The translations under genes and the position numbers were made by a program. From contig DAHUXH010000007.1 in the NCBI GenBank assembly GCA_027307235.1, positions 1-64,000 on the forward strand: a stretch of DNA of 64,000 nt, written 5' to 3'. Positions 40,946 to 50,775 of the stretch are shown piece after piece; positions within the stretch are counted from its first letter, which is position 1, and every line of letters starts with the position of its first letter. The notes below the pieces were generated by a model. That model saw only the letters and a program-made list of their open reading frames with translations. It did not search any database and had not been told where the DNA came from. Origin of the DNA: Vulcanimicrobiota bacterium. Its GTDB lineage: Bacteria > Vulcanimicrobiota > Vulcanimicrobiia > Vulcanimicrobiales > Vulcanimicrobiaceae.

Positions 40946-43900
40946 ATGCTAAGCGATTCCTTGTATCTGCGCGAACTCGAGCACCGCGTGCTCGTGTACG
41001 ACGGCGCCATGGGCACGCAACTCATGGCGCTCGAACTGAGCGCGGCCGATTTCGGCGGCGAGCGGTACCTCGGATGCAACGAAGCGCTGATCCTCGCCCG
41101 TCCCGACGTCATCGCTTCCATTCACGAAGCGTATTTGCGCGCCAGCGCGGACGTCGTCGAAACCGATTCGTTCATGGCGTCGCGCCTGAAGCTGGCGGAA
41201 TACGGCCTCGACGAGAAGACCTACGAGATCAATCGCCGCTCGGCCGAGATCGCGCGCGCGGCGTGCGATGCGTTCGCGACCCCCGAGCGTCCGCGTTTCG
41301 TCGCGGGGTCGATGGGGCCGACCGGCATGCTGCCGTCGTCGAGCGATCCGGCGCTCTCGAAGATCACTTACGAAGAACTCGCTGCCATCTACGGTGAACA
41401 GGCGCGCGCGCTGGTCGAGGGGGGCGTTGACGTGCTCTTGCTCGAGACGCAGCAAGACTTGCTCGAACTCAAAGCGGCGATCGCGGGCATCAAGCGCGAG
41501 TTCGCCAAGGGCCTGCGCCGCGTGCCGATTCAGGCACAACCGACGCTGATCACCGAAGGGCGCATGCTGCTCGGCACCGATGTTCGCGCGATCTGCGCCG
41601 TGCTGGAATCGCTCGAGGTCGAGATCGTCGGCTTGAATTGCTCGACCGGACCCGCGCAGATGCGCGACTCGCTGCGCTATCTGTGCGAGACGTCGGGTTC
41701 GTACGTCAGTGTGATCCCGAATGCCGGGCTGCCGCTGATGGGGCCCAAGGGCGAGACGATCTATCCCGAAACCCCGGACGAACTCGCGAGTGAACTCGGC
41801 GCGTTCGTGCGCGACTTCGGCGCGAACATCGTCGGCGGTTGCTGCGGCTCGACACCGGCGCATATCACCGCCATCGCCGCGGCGGTGGCCGGTCTGAAGG
41901 GCCGAACGCCGCGACGTGCGCCGGTGCAGTTCGTCGCCTCGGCGATGACGGCGGTGTCGCTCGAACAAGAGCCGCGGCCGCTGCTGGTCGGCGAGCGCAT
42001 CAACAGTCAGGGCTCGCGCAAGATCAAGAACTTGCTCTTGGAAGAGAACTACGACGAGATCGCGCATCTTGCACGCAGTCAAGTCGAAGGCGGTGCGCAC
42101 GTACTCGACATCTGCTGCGCGCTCACCGAGCGCACCGACGAAGATCAGCAGATGCGCGGGCTCGTGCGATTGCTCGCGCAATCGGTCGAAGCGCCGTTGA
42201 TGATCGATTCGACCGAGCCCCGTGTCATCACGACCGCATTGCAGAACTACGCCGGACGCGCAATCGTCAACTCGGTGCATCTCGAAAATGGCCGCGCTAA
42301 GATCGATTCCATCTTACCCGCGGCAAAAGAGAACGGCGCCGCGATCGTCGCGCTCACCATCGACGAGCAGGGCATGGCGAAGACCGCCGAGCGCAAGCTG
42401 GAGGTCGCTCGGCGTATTCACGAGATCGTCGTCGGTGAGTATGGACTCGCGCCCGGCGCACTGATCTTCGACGACCTCACGTTCACGCTCGCGACCGGAG
42501 ACGCGGAATACCTCGATTCGGCGACGGCGACGATCGAGGGCATCCGCGCGATCAAGCGTGCGTTGCCGGGCGTCCTCACCTCGCTCGGCGTGTCGAATGT
42601 GTCGTTCGGTTTGAAACCGCCGGCGCGTGCTGCGCTCAATTCCGTTTTTCTGCACCACTGCGTCGAGGCCGGGCTCGACCTCGCGCTCGTGCATCCCAAA
42701 GAGATTACGCCGTATTCCGAACTCGATGCGGAGGTGCGCGCGCTCTGCGACGACCTCGTCTTCAACCGGCGTACCGACGCGCTCGCGCGTCTGATCGAGC
42801 ACTTTGAATCTTCCGACGGCGCGGCGACGGCAAACGCGCAAGCCAACGCTCGCGACGATGCGGGCGATCCGCCCGAGGTGCGCATTCACAACGCGATTCT
42901 GCGCCGCCGCAAAGAGGGCATAGAAGCGAAAATCGACGCGGCGCTCGCGACGCGCACGCCGGTCGGCGTGCTCAACGACGTCCTGCTGCCCGCGATGAAA
43001 GAAGTCGGCGACAAGTTCGGCTCGGGCGAGCTGATCTTGCCGTTCGTGCTGCAGTCGGCTGAAGTCATGAAGAAAGCGGTCGCGCATCTCGAGCAGTTCC
43101 TCGAGCGCAAGGAAGGCGTCACCAAAGGCACAGTGGTGCTGGCAACCGTCTTCGGCGACGTGCACGACATCGGAAAAAATCTGGTCAACACCATTCTGAC
43201 CAACAACGGCTACACGGTGGTCGATCTCGGCAAGCAGGTGCCGATGAACACCATCCTGGAGAAGGCCGTCGAAGTCGACGCCGACGCGATCGGCCTCTCC
43301 GCTTTGCTGGTCTCGACCTCAAAGCAGATGCCCATTTGCGTCGATGAGCAGGACAAGCGCGGCTTGCAGGTTCCGGTGATCATCGGCGGCGCGGCGATCA
43401 ACCGCGATTTCGGCCGGCGCATCACGTTGCTCGACGACGGCGAACGATTCTTCGCTCCGGGATTGTTCTACGCAAAAGATGCCTTCGAAGGTCTCGAGAT
43501 CATGGACGTCCTCACCGGCGATCCGAACGCGCGCGAGACTTTCGTTGAGAAAGCCAAGAGCGAAGCGTTCGCCCTGCGCGAGAAGCAGCGCGCAATGACC
43601 GCCGCTGTTCCGCGCAACGGCCAGGTGTCCGACGTCAAACGCGACGTTGTCAGCGTGCCGAAGGCGCCGTTTCTCGGCGCGCGGACGATGGAGGGCATCG
43701 ATCTGAACGAGGTGTGGCCGTGTTTCGATCTGCGCAGCCTCTATCGTCTCTCGTGGGGTGCGGCCAACGCCAAGGGTGCGGAGTTCGATCGCCTGGTGCG
43801 TGAGGAATTCGAGCCGCGTCTGCAGCGCTACCGCGATGAGGCGCTGCGCGGCGGATTGCTCGATCCGCGCGTCGCGTACGGATACTTTCCGGCGGCCGGA

Positions 43901-44440
43901 ATCGCCGACGACGTCGTCATCTACGCTAGCGACGATCCCTCGCGCGAGGTCGCGCGTCTGCACTTCGCTCGCCAGCCCGGCGGCGATCATCTCTGTCTTG
44001 CCGACTACGTCCGCGAACCGGAGAACGGCCGGGCGGTCGACCTGGTCGCGCTCCAGATCGTCACCGTCGGCAGTCTTGCATCACCGCGCACCGAACAACT
44101 GCAACAGGCCGGCGACTACAGTGAGGCCTACTTCCTGCACGGCTTTTCGGTGCAATCGGCCGAGGCGCTGGCCGAGTTCACGCACCGTTACGTGCGGCGC
44201 GAGCTGGGCTTGGACTCCGAGCGCGGCAAGCGCTATTCGTGGGGCTACGGTGCGTGCCCGGATCTCTCTCAACACGAGATCGCGTTTCGTCTGCTCGATG
44301 CGACCCGGGCGATCGGTGTGACGCTCACCGACGCACATCAGATCGTGCCCGAGCAGTCGACGGCGGCGATCGTCATCCATCACCCGAAGGCCTCGTACTT
44401 CAACGCGGCCGCCGTGCGCGAGTACGCCGCCGCGCCCTGA
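40946..44440 (+). CDS. metH: Cobalamin-dependent methionine synthase
   Basis: A 1164-residue four-module enzyme transferring methyl from methyltetrahydrofolate to homocysteine through cobalamin. Module 1 (about 1-325) binds homocysteine and zinc via GLNCSTGP (Cys near 231) and GGCCGS (near 299-300). Module 2 (about 345-625) is the pterin-binding barrel (GERINSQGSRKIK). Module 3 is cobalamin-binding with DVHDIGKNL, its His the lower axial ligand near residue 740. Module 4 (about 890-1164) is the activation domain, ending with SWGYGACPDLSQHEIAF, which departs from the usual RPAPGYPACPDH. It is slightly shorter than the E. coli enzyme but complete. Confidence 0.95.
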   Translation: MLSDSLYLRELEHRVLVYDGAMGTQLMALELSAADFGGERYLGCNEALILARPDVIASIHEAYLRASADVVETDSFMASRLKLAEYGLDEKTYEINRRSAEIARAACDAFATPERPRFVAGSMGPTGMLPSSSDPALSKITYEELAAIYGEQARALVEGGVDVLLLETQQDLLELKAAIAGIKREFAKGLRRVPIQAQPTLITEGRMLLGTDVRAICAVLESLEVEIVGLNCSTGPAQMRDSLRYLCETSGSYVSVIPNAGLPLMGPKGETIYPETPDELASELGAFVRDFGANIVGGCCGSTPAHITAIAAAVAGLKGRTPRRAPVQFVASAMTAVSLEQEPRPLLVGERINSQGSRKIKNLLLEENYDEIAHLARSQVEGGAHVLDICCALTERTDEDQQMRGLVRLLAQSVEAPLMIDSTEPRVITTALQNYAGRAIVNSVHLENGRAKIDSILPAAKENGAAIVALTIDEQGMAKTAERKLEVARRIHEIVVGEYGLAPGALIFDDLTFTLATGDAEYLDSATATIEGIRAIKRALPGVLTSLGVSNVSFGLKPPARAALNSVFLHHCVEAGLDLALVHPKEITPYSELDAEVRALCDDLVFNRRTDALARLIEHFESSDGAATANAQANARDDAGDPPEVRIHNAILRRRKEGIEAKIDAALATRTPVGVLNDVLLPAMKEVGDKFGSGELILPFVLQSAEVMKKAVAHLEQFLERKEGVTKGTVVLATVFGDVHDIGKNLVNTILTNNGYTVVDLGKQVPMNTILEKAVEVDADAIGLSALLVSTSKQMPICVDEQDKRGLQVPVIIGGAAINRDFGRRITLLDDGERFFAPGLFYAKDAFEGLEIMDVLTGDPNARETFVEKAKSEAFALREKQRAMTAAVPRNGQVSDVKRDVVSVPKAPFLGARTMEGIDLNEVWPCFDLRSLYRLSWGAANAKGAEFDRLVREEFEPRLQRYRDEALRGGLLDPRVAYGYFPAAGIADDVVIYASDDPSREVARLHFARQPGGDHLCLADYVREPENGRAVDLVALQIVTVGSLASPRTEQLQQAGDYSEAYFLHGFSVQSAEALAEFTHRYVRRELGLDSERGKRYSWGYGACPDLSQHEIAFRLLDATRAIGVTLTDAHQIVPEQSTAAIVIHHPKASYFNAAAVREYAAAP

Positions 44441-44491
44441 CACCGGCCCCCCAGGTAGGGAAGCGTCGCGGAGCGGATAACCCGGTGGACT

Positions 44492-45712
44492 ATGCATCTT
44501 CGTAGGCTCGCCGCGTCCTGCGCGGCTCTCTTCTTGTGCGCCTCGGTCATGGCCGGGTGTTCGTCATCGAACACCACGAGCGCCAAGACGATCACCATCG
44601 GTATCGACTTGGCGCTCTCCGGCGGCGACGCTTCGGTTGGGCAGAGCACGCTCAACGGCATGCTGCTCGCGATCGAGGAGGCCAACGCCAAGGGACTGCC
44701 CGGCGGGTGGAAACTTGTGCCGCAGCAACTCGACGACGCGGTGCAGGGCGTCCACAACCCCGAACAGGGTGTTGCCAACGCTCGCACGTTCATCTCCGAT
44801 CCGTCGGTGCTTGCCATGCTCGGACCGTACAATTCGAACGTTGCGGCGGCGCAAATTCCGGTCACCAACGCGGCCGGTCTCGCGCAGGTAAGCCAATCGA
44901 CGGTAAGCGACGAGTTGACGATCGGTGATGCCGCCAAGAGCCTGCGCCGTCAAAACCCGACAGCAAATAACTTCTTCCGCGTCTGCACGACGGTGTCGCG
45001 CCAGGGAACGGCTCTCGCCCAATTCGCGACCCGTCAATTGCATCTGCGCACCGCCTACATCGTCGACGACAACGAAACCTATGGGCTCGATCTCGCCAAT
45101 GCCTTCGAACGTGACTTCGGCGCGGACGGCGGCACCGTGCTCGGCCACGATCACCTCGCCAAGAACACGCAAGATTTCAAGGCGCTGCTCACCAAGATCG
45201 CGGCTGCCAAGCCGGCGCTGGTGTTCTACGGCGGCGTGACCAGCACGGGCGGCGGTTTGATCCGCAAGCAGATGTTCGACACCGGGCTCGGATCGACGCC
45301 GTTCTTGGGCGGCGACGGAATTCCCGACATCGCGACCGTCGCCGGAAAGGACGCGGATGGCTCGTACTACACGATCGCCGCACCCGACGCCGCACACGCC
45401 GCGTCCGCGCGTACCTTCATCGCATCCTATGAAGCGCGCTTCAAAAGCCCGGTCGGAGCCTACAGCGCGAACGCCTACGCGGCGGCGCAAGTCGTGATCG
45501 CCGCCATCGAAAAAGCATTGGCGACCGATGCAAGCACGATGCCGACGCGCGCGCAGGTGCTTGCCAACGTGGCCGCAACCGACGGTCTCCAAACGCCCAT
45601 CGGTTCGATCGGATTCGACGCCAATGGGGACGTGAAGGAGCCGGTGCTCTCGCTCTACGGTTTCAAGAACGGTCAGCCGGTCTTCATTTCGCAACTGAAT
45701 CTCACGAAGTAA
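44492..45712 (+). CDS. livK: Branched-chain amino-acid ABC transporter substrate-binding lipoprotein
   Basis: A 406-residue periplasmic-binding protein with a lipoprotein signal (lipobox VMAGC) so it is anchored to a membrane. The type I fold of Leu/Ile/Val-binding proteins is recognisable: ITIGIDLALSGGDASVGQ, AMLGPYNSNVAAAQIPVTNA, TAYIVDDNETYGLDLANAF and the C-terminal GSIGFDANGDVKEPVLSLYG. It leads a complete five-gene importer operon. Whether the substrate is branched-chain amino acids or another amino acid or amide cannot be decided; the upstream methionine and asparagine genes make other ligands conceivable. Confidence 0.9.
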   Translation: MHLRRLAASCAALFLCASVMAGCSSSNTTSAKTITIGIDLALSGGDASVGQSTLNGMLLAIEEANAKGLPGGWKLVPQQLDDAVQGVHNPEQGVANARTFISDPSVLAMLGPYNSNVAAAQIPVTNAAGLAQVSQSTVSDELTIGDAAKSLRRQNPTANNFFRVCTTVSRQGTALAQFATRQLHLRTAYIVDDNETYGLDLANAFERDFGADGGTVLGHDHLAKNTQDFKALLTKIAAAKPALVFYGGVTSTGGGLIRKQMFDTGLGSTPFLGGDGIPDIATVAGKDADGSYYTIAAPDAAHAASARTFIASYEARFKSPVGAYSANAYAAAQVVIAAIEKALATDASTMPTRAQVLANVAATDGLQTPIGSIGFDANGDVKEPVLSLYGFKNGQPVFISQLNLTK

Positions 45713-45715
45713 CGC

Positions 45716-46627
45716 GTGCACGAGTTTCTCGCGCAACTCGTCAACGGTATCTCCGTCGGTGCGATCTATGCGTTGATCGCGCTCGGCTATACGATGGTCT
45801 ACGGCATCGTCGAGTTGATCAACTTTGCTCACGGTGATGTCTACACGTTCGGCTCATTCGTCGCGCTGACGGTATTGACGGCGCTCGGCGTCTCGGGTGA
45901 AGTGCATGGGATCGCGCTCGTGATCGACGTTTGCCTCGCGATCCTCGCAGCGGCCGTCGTGTGCGGCGTGCTCGGCATCGCCATCGAGCGCTTCGCGTAC
46001 CGGCGTCTTCGCAATGCGCCGAGGCTTGCGCCGCTGATCACCGCGATCGGCGTTTCATTCATCCTCGAAAATGTCATGCAGCTGTGGCAAGGTCCGGCGC
46101 AGGTCTCATTTCCGGCGGTCTTCGCCAACCCGAGCCTCGCGCTCGGTCCGATCGCCGTGACCGTCAAACAACTCGTGGTCGTCCTGCTCGCGGTCGGAGC
46201 GATGCTCGCGCTGCAGTATATCGTGCACAACACGCGGCTGGGCATGGCGATGCGCGCGACGGCGCAAGACCGCGACGCGGCATCGCTGGTTGGCATCGAC
46301 GTCAATCGTGCGATCGCGCTGGCCTTTCTGTTGGGCGGAGCGCTGGCGGGGCTGGCCGGCTTTGTGTCGGGCGTCTACTATCAGAGCGCGTGGTTCTTCA
46401 ACGGCTTCTCGGCCGGATTGAAAGCGTTTACGGCCGCGGTGCTCGGCGGCATCGGCAACATCGCCGGCGCGATGCTCGGCGGCTTTCTGATCGGCATCAT
46501 CGAGTCGTTCGCGACGTGGAAGCTCGGCGGTCAATGGAGTAACGTCACCGTCTTCGCCATTTTGGTGATCGTGCTCGTCGTTCGGCCGAGCGGCCTGCTT
46601 GGGACCAAGCCGATCGTCAAAGTATGA
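45716..46627 (+). CDS. livH: Branched-chain amino-acid ABC transporter permease LivH
   Basis: A 303-residue inner-membrane permease with about eight helices. The N-terminus FLAQLVNGISVGAIYALIAL and the segments GYTMVYGIVELINFAHGDVY and MAMRATAQDRDAASLVGIDV are diagnostic of LivH. GTG start 3 bases after the livK stop; livM begins inside its stop codon (ATGA). Confidence 0.93.
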   Translation: MHEFLAQLVNGISVGAIYALIALGYTMVYGIVELINFAHGDVYTFGSFVALTVLTALGVSGEVHGIALVIDVCLAILAAAVVCGVLGIAIERFAYRRLRNAPRLAPLITAIGVSFILENVMQLWQGPAQVSFPAVFANPSLALGPIAVTVKQLVVVLLAVGAMLALQYIVHNTRLGMAMRATAQDRDAASLVGIDVNRAIALAFLLGGALAGLAGFVSGVYYQSAWFFNGFSAGLKAFTAAVLGGIGNIAGAMLGGFLIGIIESFATWKLGGQWSNVTVFAILVIVLVVRPSGLLGTKPIVKV

Positions 46628-47697
46628 TCTACGTCTACGTCCTGGCGACGATCGCCGCAGTCGTCATCGTCGAGCGCACCCGTAGCCGTCGCGTGAAGCT
46701 CGCGATTCTCGCCGCGCTCGCGTTGACTCTTGCGATCGTGCCGTTCGTGGATCGCACCGACGCCACGTTCAACGTACTTGCCGATGCGGGCGTCTTCGTC
46801 ATGCTTGCGCTGGGGCTCAACATCGTCGTGGGGTACGCGGGTTTGCTCGACCTCGGATACGCGGCGTTTTTCGCGATCGGCGCGTATGCATACGGCATTT
46901 TGGCGAGCCCGCAGTTCGGCGTGCATCTGCCGTTCTGGGCCATCCTTTTCATCGCAGCCGCGTGCGCCGGGCTCGCGGGAATCGTGCTCGGGGCGCCGAC
47001 GCTGCGGCTGCACGGCGACTACCTTGCAATCGTCACGCTCGGCTTCGGTGAGATCGTTCCACAGGTCTTTCAGAATACGCAAGCCGTCGGTGGACCCAAC
47101 GGCATCGCGGCGCTCGACGTTCCGTCGGCGCTCGGCCATTCATTCGGCACGGCGGCGGTTCCCTATTATTTCGTGACGCTCGGCGGTATCGCGCTGGTCG
47201 CGTGGGTTGCGCGCAATCTGGGACGCAGCCGCCTCGGGCGCGCGTGGATGGCGATTCGCGAAGACGAACTGGCTGCCAAGCACATGGGCATCGACACGAC
47301 GCGCACCAAACTTGCGGCGTTCGCGATCGGCGCGTCGTTCTCGGGCCTCGGCGGGGTGATCTTCGCGGCGAAATTGGGCTTGGTCTCGCCGGATCTCTTT
47401 CAGTTTCAGGTGAGCGTCCTGATTCTCTCGATGCTCGTGCTCGGCGGCATGGGGAGCCTGATCGGTGTCGTGGTCGGCAGCCTCGTGCTCTCGTTGCTCA
47501 ACAGCGCGTTGCTGCCCAACATCAACGCCGTGATCGCATCGACGCTGCACGTCAACGTCGATCTCACCAACTACCATTTTCTCATCTACGGCGTGATCTT
47601 GGTTGCGATCATGCTCTTTCGCCCGGAAGGCTTCTTGCCCAATCGCGAACGCCGCGCGGAACTGCACGCGGCCGCAATCACCGAGACCTCGTCATGA
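46624..47697 (+). CDS. livM: Branched-chain amino-acid ABC transporter permease LivM
   Basis: A 357-residue inner-membrane permease, the second LivH/M-type subunit. Conserved segments are LGLNIVVGYAGLLDLGYAAF, LRLHGDYLAIVTLGFGEI and RSRLGRAWMAIREDELAAKH, all typical of LivM. It starts in the livH stop and ends in the livG start (ATGA on both sides), so translation of the operon is tightly coupled. Confidence 0.93.
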   Translation: MIYVYVLATIAAVVIVERTRSRRVKLAILAALALTLAIVPFVDRTDATFNVLADAGVFVMLALGLNIVVGYAGLLDLGYAAFFAIGAYAYGILASPQFGVHLPFWAILFIAAACAGLAGIVLGAPTLRLHGDYLAIVTLGFGEIVPQVFQNTQAVGGPNGIAALDVPSALGHSFGTAAVPYYFVTLGGIALVAWVARNLGRSRLGRAWMAIREDELAAKHMGIDTTRTKLAAFAIGASFSGLGGVIFAAKLGLVSPDLFQFQVSVLILSMLVLGGMGSLIGVVVGSLVLSLLNSALLPNINAVIASTLHVNVDLTNYHFLIYGVILVAIMLFRPEGFLPNRERRAELHAAAITETSS

Positions 47698-48458
47698 CGG
47701 CACTGCTTTCGATCGATGGCGTCTCCAAGAGTTTCGGCGCGGTCTGCGCGCTCAGCGGTGTCGATCTGTCCGTAGACGCGGGATCAATCTTCGCGATCAT
47801 CGGCCCCAACGGTGCGGGAAAATCAACGCTGTTCAACGCCATTACCGGCATCTACACGCTCGACTCTGGAACGATCGCTTTCGACGGCCGCCGCATCGAC
47901 GGCTTGCCGACGTTTGTGATCGCACGGCGCGGCATCGCGCGCACGTTTCAAAACCTGCGGTTGTTCGGCTTCCTGAGCGCGATCGACAACGTGCTCATCG
48001 GCGAGCACGCGCGCATGCGCGGCACGCTCGTTGATTCACTGTTGGGGACGCCGCGCGCCCGGGCGCAGGAACGCGCCGCCCGGGAGCGCGCCCGCGCCTG
48101 GCTCGACTTCGTCGGGTTGAACGACGTCGGCGAACAGTTTGCACGCAACCTTTCCTACGGCGCGCAGCGCCGGCTTGAAATCGCGCGTGCGCTCGCGAGT
48201 CAACCGCGCCTGCTCTTGCTCGACGAACCGGCGGCAGGCTTGAATCCCACCGAGAAGCGTGAACTCGCCGATCTGGTGCGAGCCATTCGCGACCGGGGCG
48301 TGACGGTCGTGCTGATCGAGCACGACATGGGGCTCGTGATGTCGTTGTGCGAGCGTATCGCCGTCTTGGATCACGGCGAGAAGATCGCGCAGGGCGCGCC
48401 GGCGGAGATTCGCGCAAATCCGGCGGTCATCGAGGCATATTTGGGAGCCCCAGCATGA
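47694..48458 (+). CDS. livG: Branched-chain amino-acid ABC transporter ATPase LivG
   Basis: A 254-residue ATPase. Walker A GPNGAGKSTLFNAITG, the LivG-specific ARTFQNLRLFGFLSAIDNV, signature NLSYGAQRRLEIARAL and Walker B LLLLDEPAAGLNPTE are all present, with the EHDM switch region. The start is inside the livM stop codon. Confidence 0.94.
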   Translation: MTALLSIDGVSKSFGAVCALSGVDLSVDAGSIFAIIGPNGAGKSTLFNAITGIYTLDSGTIAFDGRRIDGLPTFVIARRGIARTFQNLRLFGFLSAIDNVLIGEHARMRGTLVDSLLGTPRARAQERAARERARAWLDFVGLNDVGEQFARNLSYGAQRRLEIARALASQPRLLLLDEPAAGLNPTEKRELADLVRAIRDRGVTVVLIEHDMGLVMSLCERIAVLDHGEKIAQGAPAEIRANPAVIEAYLGAPA

Positions 48459-49168
48459 GCGTGCTCGACATCGCCGGCCTCGAGGTGCGCTACGGCGGGA
48501 TTCGCGCGCTGCACGGGATCACGCTGCACGTCGAGCGCGGCGAGATCGTGACGCTGCTCGGCGCCAACGGAGCCGGCAAGACGACGACGCTGCGCGCGAT
48601 CAGCGGTTTGATCCGTCCATCGGCGGGCGACATTCGCTTCGAAGGAGAGTCGCTGCTGGCGCTCGCGCCGCACAAGATCGCGCAGCGTGGCATCGCGCAC
48701 GTGCCCGAAGGGCGTCGTGTCTTCACCGGGATGTCGGTGCGCGAGAACCTCGAGCTTGGCGCCTACGCGCAACCCAAAGCGAGCGCGCTCTCCGAACGCC
48801 TCGCGGGCGTCCTCGAAACCTTTCCGCGCTTGCGCGAGCGTTTTGACAAACCGGCGGGCACGCTCTCCGGTGGCGAGCAGCAGATGCTGGCGATCGGTCG
48901 CGCGCTGATGTCCGCGCCGCGGCTGCTCTTGCTCGACGAACCCTCGCTTGGGCTCGCACCGATCGTCGTGCAGACCATCTTCAGCGTGATGAAAGCGCTG
49001 CACGCGGGCGGAGTCACCATGCTGCTGGTCGAGCAGAACGCGCGCGCGGCGCTCGCGCTCGCACAACGCGGCTATGTGCTTGAGAATGGCGCCGTGCGGT
49101 TAGCGGACGCCGCCGCGAATCTGGCGGAAAATCCGGCGGTGGTCGCGGCTTACTTGGGCGGCGCGTGA
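48455..49168 (+). CDS. livF: Branched-chain amino-acid ABC transporter ATPase LivF
   Basis: A 237-residue ATPase. Walker A GANGAGKTTTLRAISG, the LivF-type GIAHVPEGRRVFTGMSVREN, signature TLSGGEQQMLAIGRAL and Walker B LLLLDEPSLGLAP are clear. It completes the five-gene operon. Its 3' end overlaps the convergent histidine kinase gene by 19 bases. Confidence 0.94.
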   Translation: MSVLDIAGLEVRYGGIRALHGITLHVERGEIVTLLGANGAGKTTTLRAISGLIRPSAGDIRFEGESLLALAPHKIAQRGIAHVPEGRRVFTGMSVRENLELGAYAQPKASALSERLAGVLETFPRLRERFDKPAGTLSGGEQQMLAIGRALMSAPRLLLLDEPSLGLAPIVVQTIFSVMKALHAGGVTMLLVEQNARAALALAQRGYVLENGAVRLADAAANLAENPAVVAAYLGGA

Positions 49169-50103
49169 ACGTGCGAGGCGTCCGGTAACAGCGGGAGCCG
49201 CACGACGAAGCGCGCGCCGGTCGTGCCGTGCGTAGATTCGAGTGCAACCGTCCCGCCGTGCGCCTGCGCGACCCAGCGCACGATCGAGAGCCCGAGTCCG
49301 CTTCCCGTTGCCGTCGTCGGATCGACACGAAAAAATCGTTTGAAGATCTCGGCGCGCGCCGGCTCCGGCACGCCCGGGCCGTCGTCATTCACCACAAGCT
49401 CGGCGACCGTACGTCGGGAAGCGACCTCGATCGTGATCCTGCTCCTCGCATAGCGCAGCGCGTTGTCGATCAGATTGCGCGCCGCTTCGCGCAGGCGGCG
49501 TTCGTCGCCGTTGACGATGGCGCTCGACACATCGAGATCGAGGGTGATCCGTTGCGAGGATGCGCGCTGCGTGAATTCGCGCGCGACGCTGCGCGCGACG
49601 GCAGCGAGATCGACGGGCTCGCGCTGGAGCAACTCGGGCCGTGGATCGCGCGCGAGCGTCAACAGTTCGGCAACAACCGTCGAGGCGTCAAGCGCAGAAG
49701 CTGCGATCAGATCGAAGGCGTCTTTCGCCTCGCCGTCGACCGAACTCGCGTGCGCCTGAGCGACGGCGGCGATGGTTGCGAGCGGCGAGCGCAGTTCGTG
49801 CGCGGCGTCGGCGGCAAAGCGCCGCTCGGCCTCGCGCGCCTCGATCAGCGGGGAGAGTGACGCGCGCGCGAGCAGAAGGGCCGCGGTGCCGACGACGATC
49901 AGCAACGGCAGGTCGATGGCGAGCAGCATGAGCGCGACGCGCTGCAGCGCGGCGACGTAGGCGGCCTGGCCTTGCGGCGTCTGCAGAACCGGCGCGAGCT
50001 GATCGTGATACTGCAGGGCGATCAACGCGAACGCGGCGCCGCTCAAAGCGGCGAGCACGACGGCGAAGACGGCGAGATACCGAGCGGTGAGCCGCGCGAT
50101 CAC
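49150..50103 (-). CDS. Sensor histidine kinase of the cytochrome/cupredoxin operon
   Basis: A 317-residue membrane kinase. Two helices (about 9-30 and 55-78) enclose a short periplasmic loop of about 25 residues. The phosphoacceptor is His102 in AADAAHELRSPL; the catalytic domain has the N box ARNLIDNALRYA, DDGPGVP and GSGLGLSIVRW. The GTG start overlaps the response-regulator stop as GTGA. The tiny sensor loop suggests sensing within the membrane or through a partner protein. Position at the end of an operon with cytochrome, cupredoxin and Sco genes makes redox or copper/iron sensing a reasonable inference. Confidence 0.9.
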   Translation of the reverse strand: MIARLTARYLAVFAVVLAALSGAAFALIALQYHDQLAPVLQTPQGQAAYVAALQRVALMLLAIDLPLLIVVGTAALLLARASLSPLIEAREAERRFAADAAHELRSPLATIAAVAQAHASSVDGEAKDAFDLIAASALDASTVVAELLTLARDPRPELLQREPVDLAAVARSVAREFTQRASSQRITLDLDVSSAIVNGDERRLREAARNLIDNALRYARSRITIEVASRRTVAELVVNDDGPGVPEPARAEIFKRFFRVDPTTATGSGLGLSIVRWVAQAHGGTVALESTHGTTGARFVVRLPLLPDASHVHAPPK

Positions 50104-50768
50104 GTCACGAGCTTGTAGCCGACGCCCCAGACGGTCTCGATGATGCGTTCGCCGCCCAGTGCTTTGAGTTTCTTGCGCAGCTGACTGACGTAGACGTCGA
50201 CGATGTTGCTCGAGCCGTCGAAGTCGTAGTCCCACACTTTTTCGAGCAGCTGCGTTCGCGAGAACGCGATGTTCGCGTTGCGTGCAAGGAATTCGAGCAG
50301 GCGAAACTCGGTCGTTCCCAGATCGAGTTCCCGCTGATCGAAGATCGCGATGCGCGCACCGAGGTCGATGCGCAAGCGCCCCGCTTCCAGATTGCGTGTG
50401 AACGGGCGATCGCCGCGGCGTAGCATCGCATTGAGGCGTGCGATCAACTCCTCGGGGACGAACGGTTTGACCAGATAGTCGTCGGCCCCGTCGTCGAGGC
50501 CGGCAATACGATCTTCGACCGCATCGCGCGCGGTGAGCATGAGGATCGGTGTGGCGATGCCGTCGGCCCGCGCTCGACGCGCAACCGCGAAGCCGTCCGC
50601 TTTGGGCAGGACGACGTCGACGATTGCCGCGTCATAGGTTTCGCGCAGGAGCAGATCGAGGCCGGCTTCGCCGTCGGCGGCGATGTCGACCGCGAACTTG
50701 CGCAGTTCGAGCAGCGTGCGCACGGAGTTCGCGATCGCCGGATTATCCTCGATCACGAGGATCCGCAT
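50100..50768 (-). CDS. OmpR/PhoB family response regulator
   Basis: A 222-residue regulator. The receiver domain has acidic Glu-Asp in VIEDN, phosphoacceptor Asp51 (AAIVDVVLPK), Thr in LMLTARD and Lys101 in YLVKPF. The C-terminal winged helix ends with VDVYVSQLRKKLKALGG and IIETVWGVGYKLVT, typical of OmpR-type DNA-binding domains. It follows the Cyc2-like gene by 7 bases and is coupled to the kinase gene, so the operon encodes its own regulatory pair. Confidence 0.93.
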   Translation of the reverse strand: MRILVIEDNPAIANSVRTLLELRKFAVDIAADGEAGLDLLLRETYDAAIVDVVLPKADGFAVARRARADGIATPILMLTARDAVEDRIAGLDDGADDYLVKPFVPEELIARLNAMLRRGDRPFTRNLEAGRLRIDLGARIAIFDQRELDLGTTEFRLLEFLARNANIAFSRTQLLEKVWDYDFDGSSNIVDVYVSQLRKKLKALGGERIIETVWGVGYKLVT

Positions 50769-50775
50769 CTGCGAA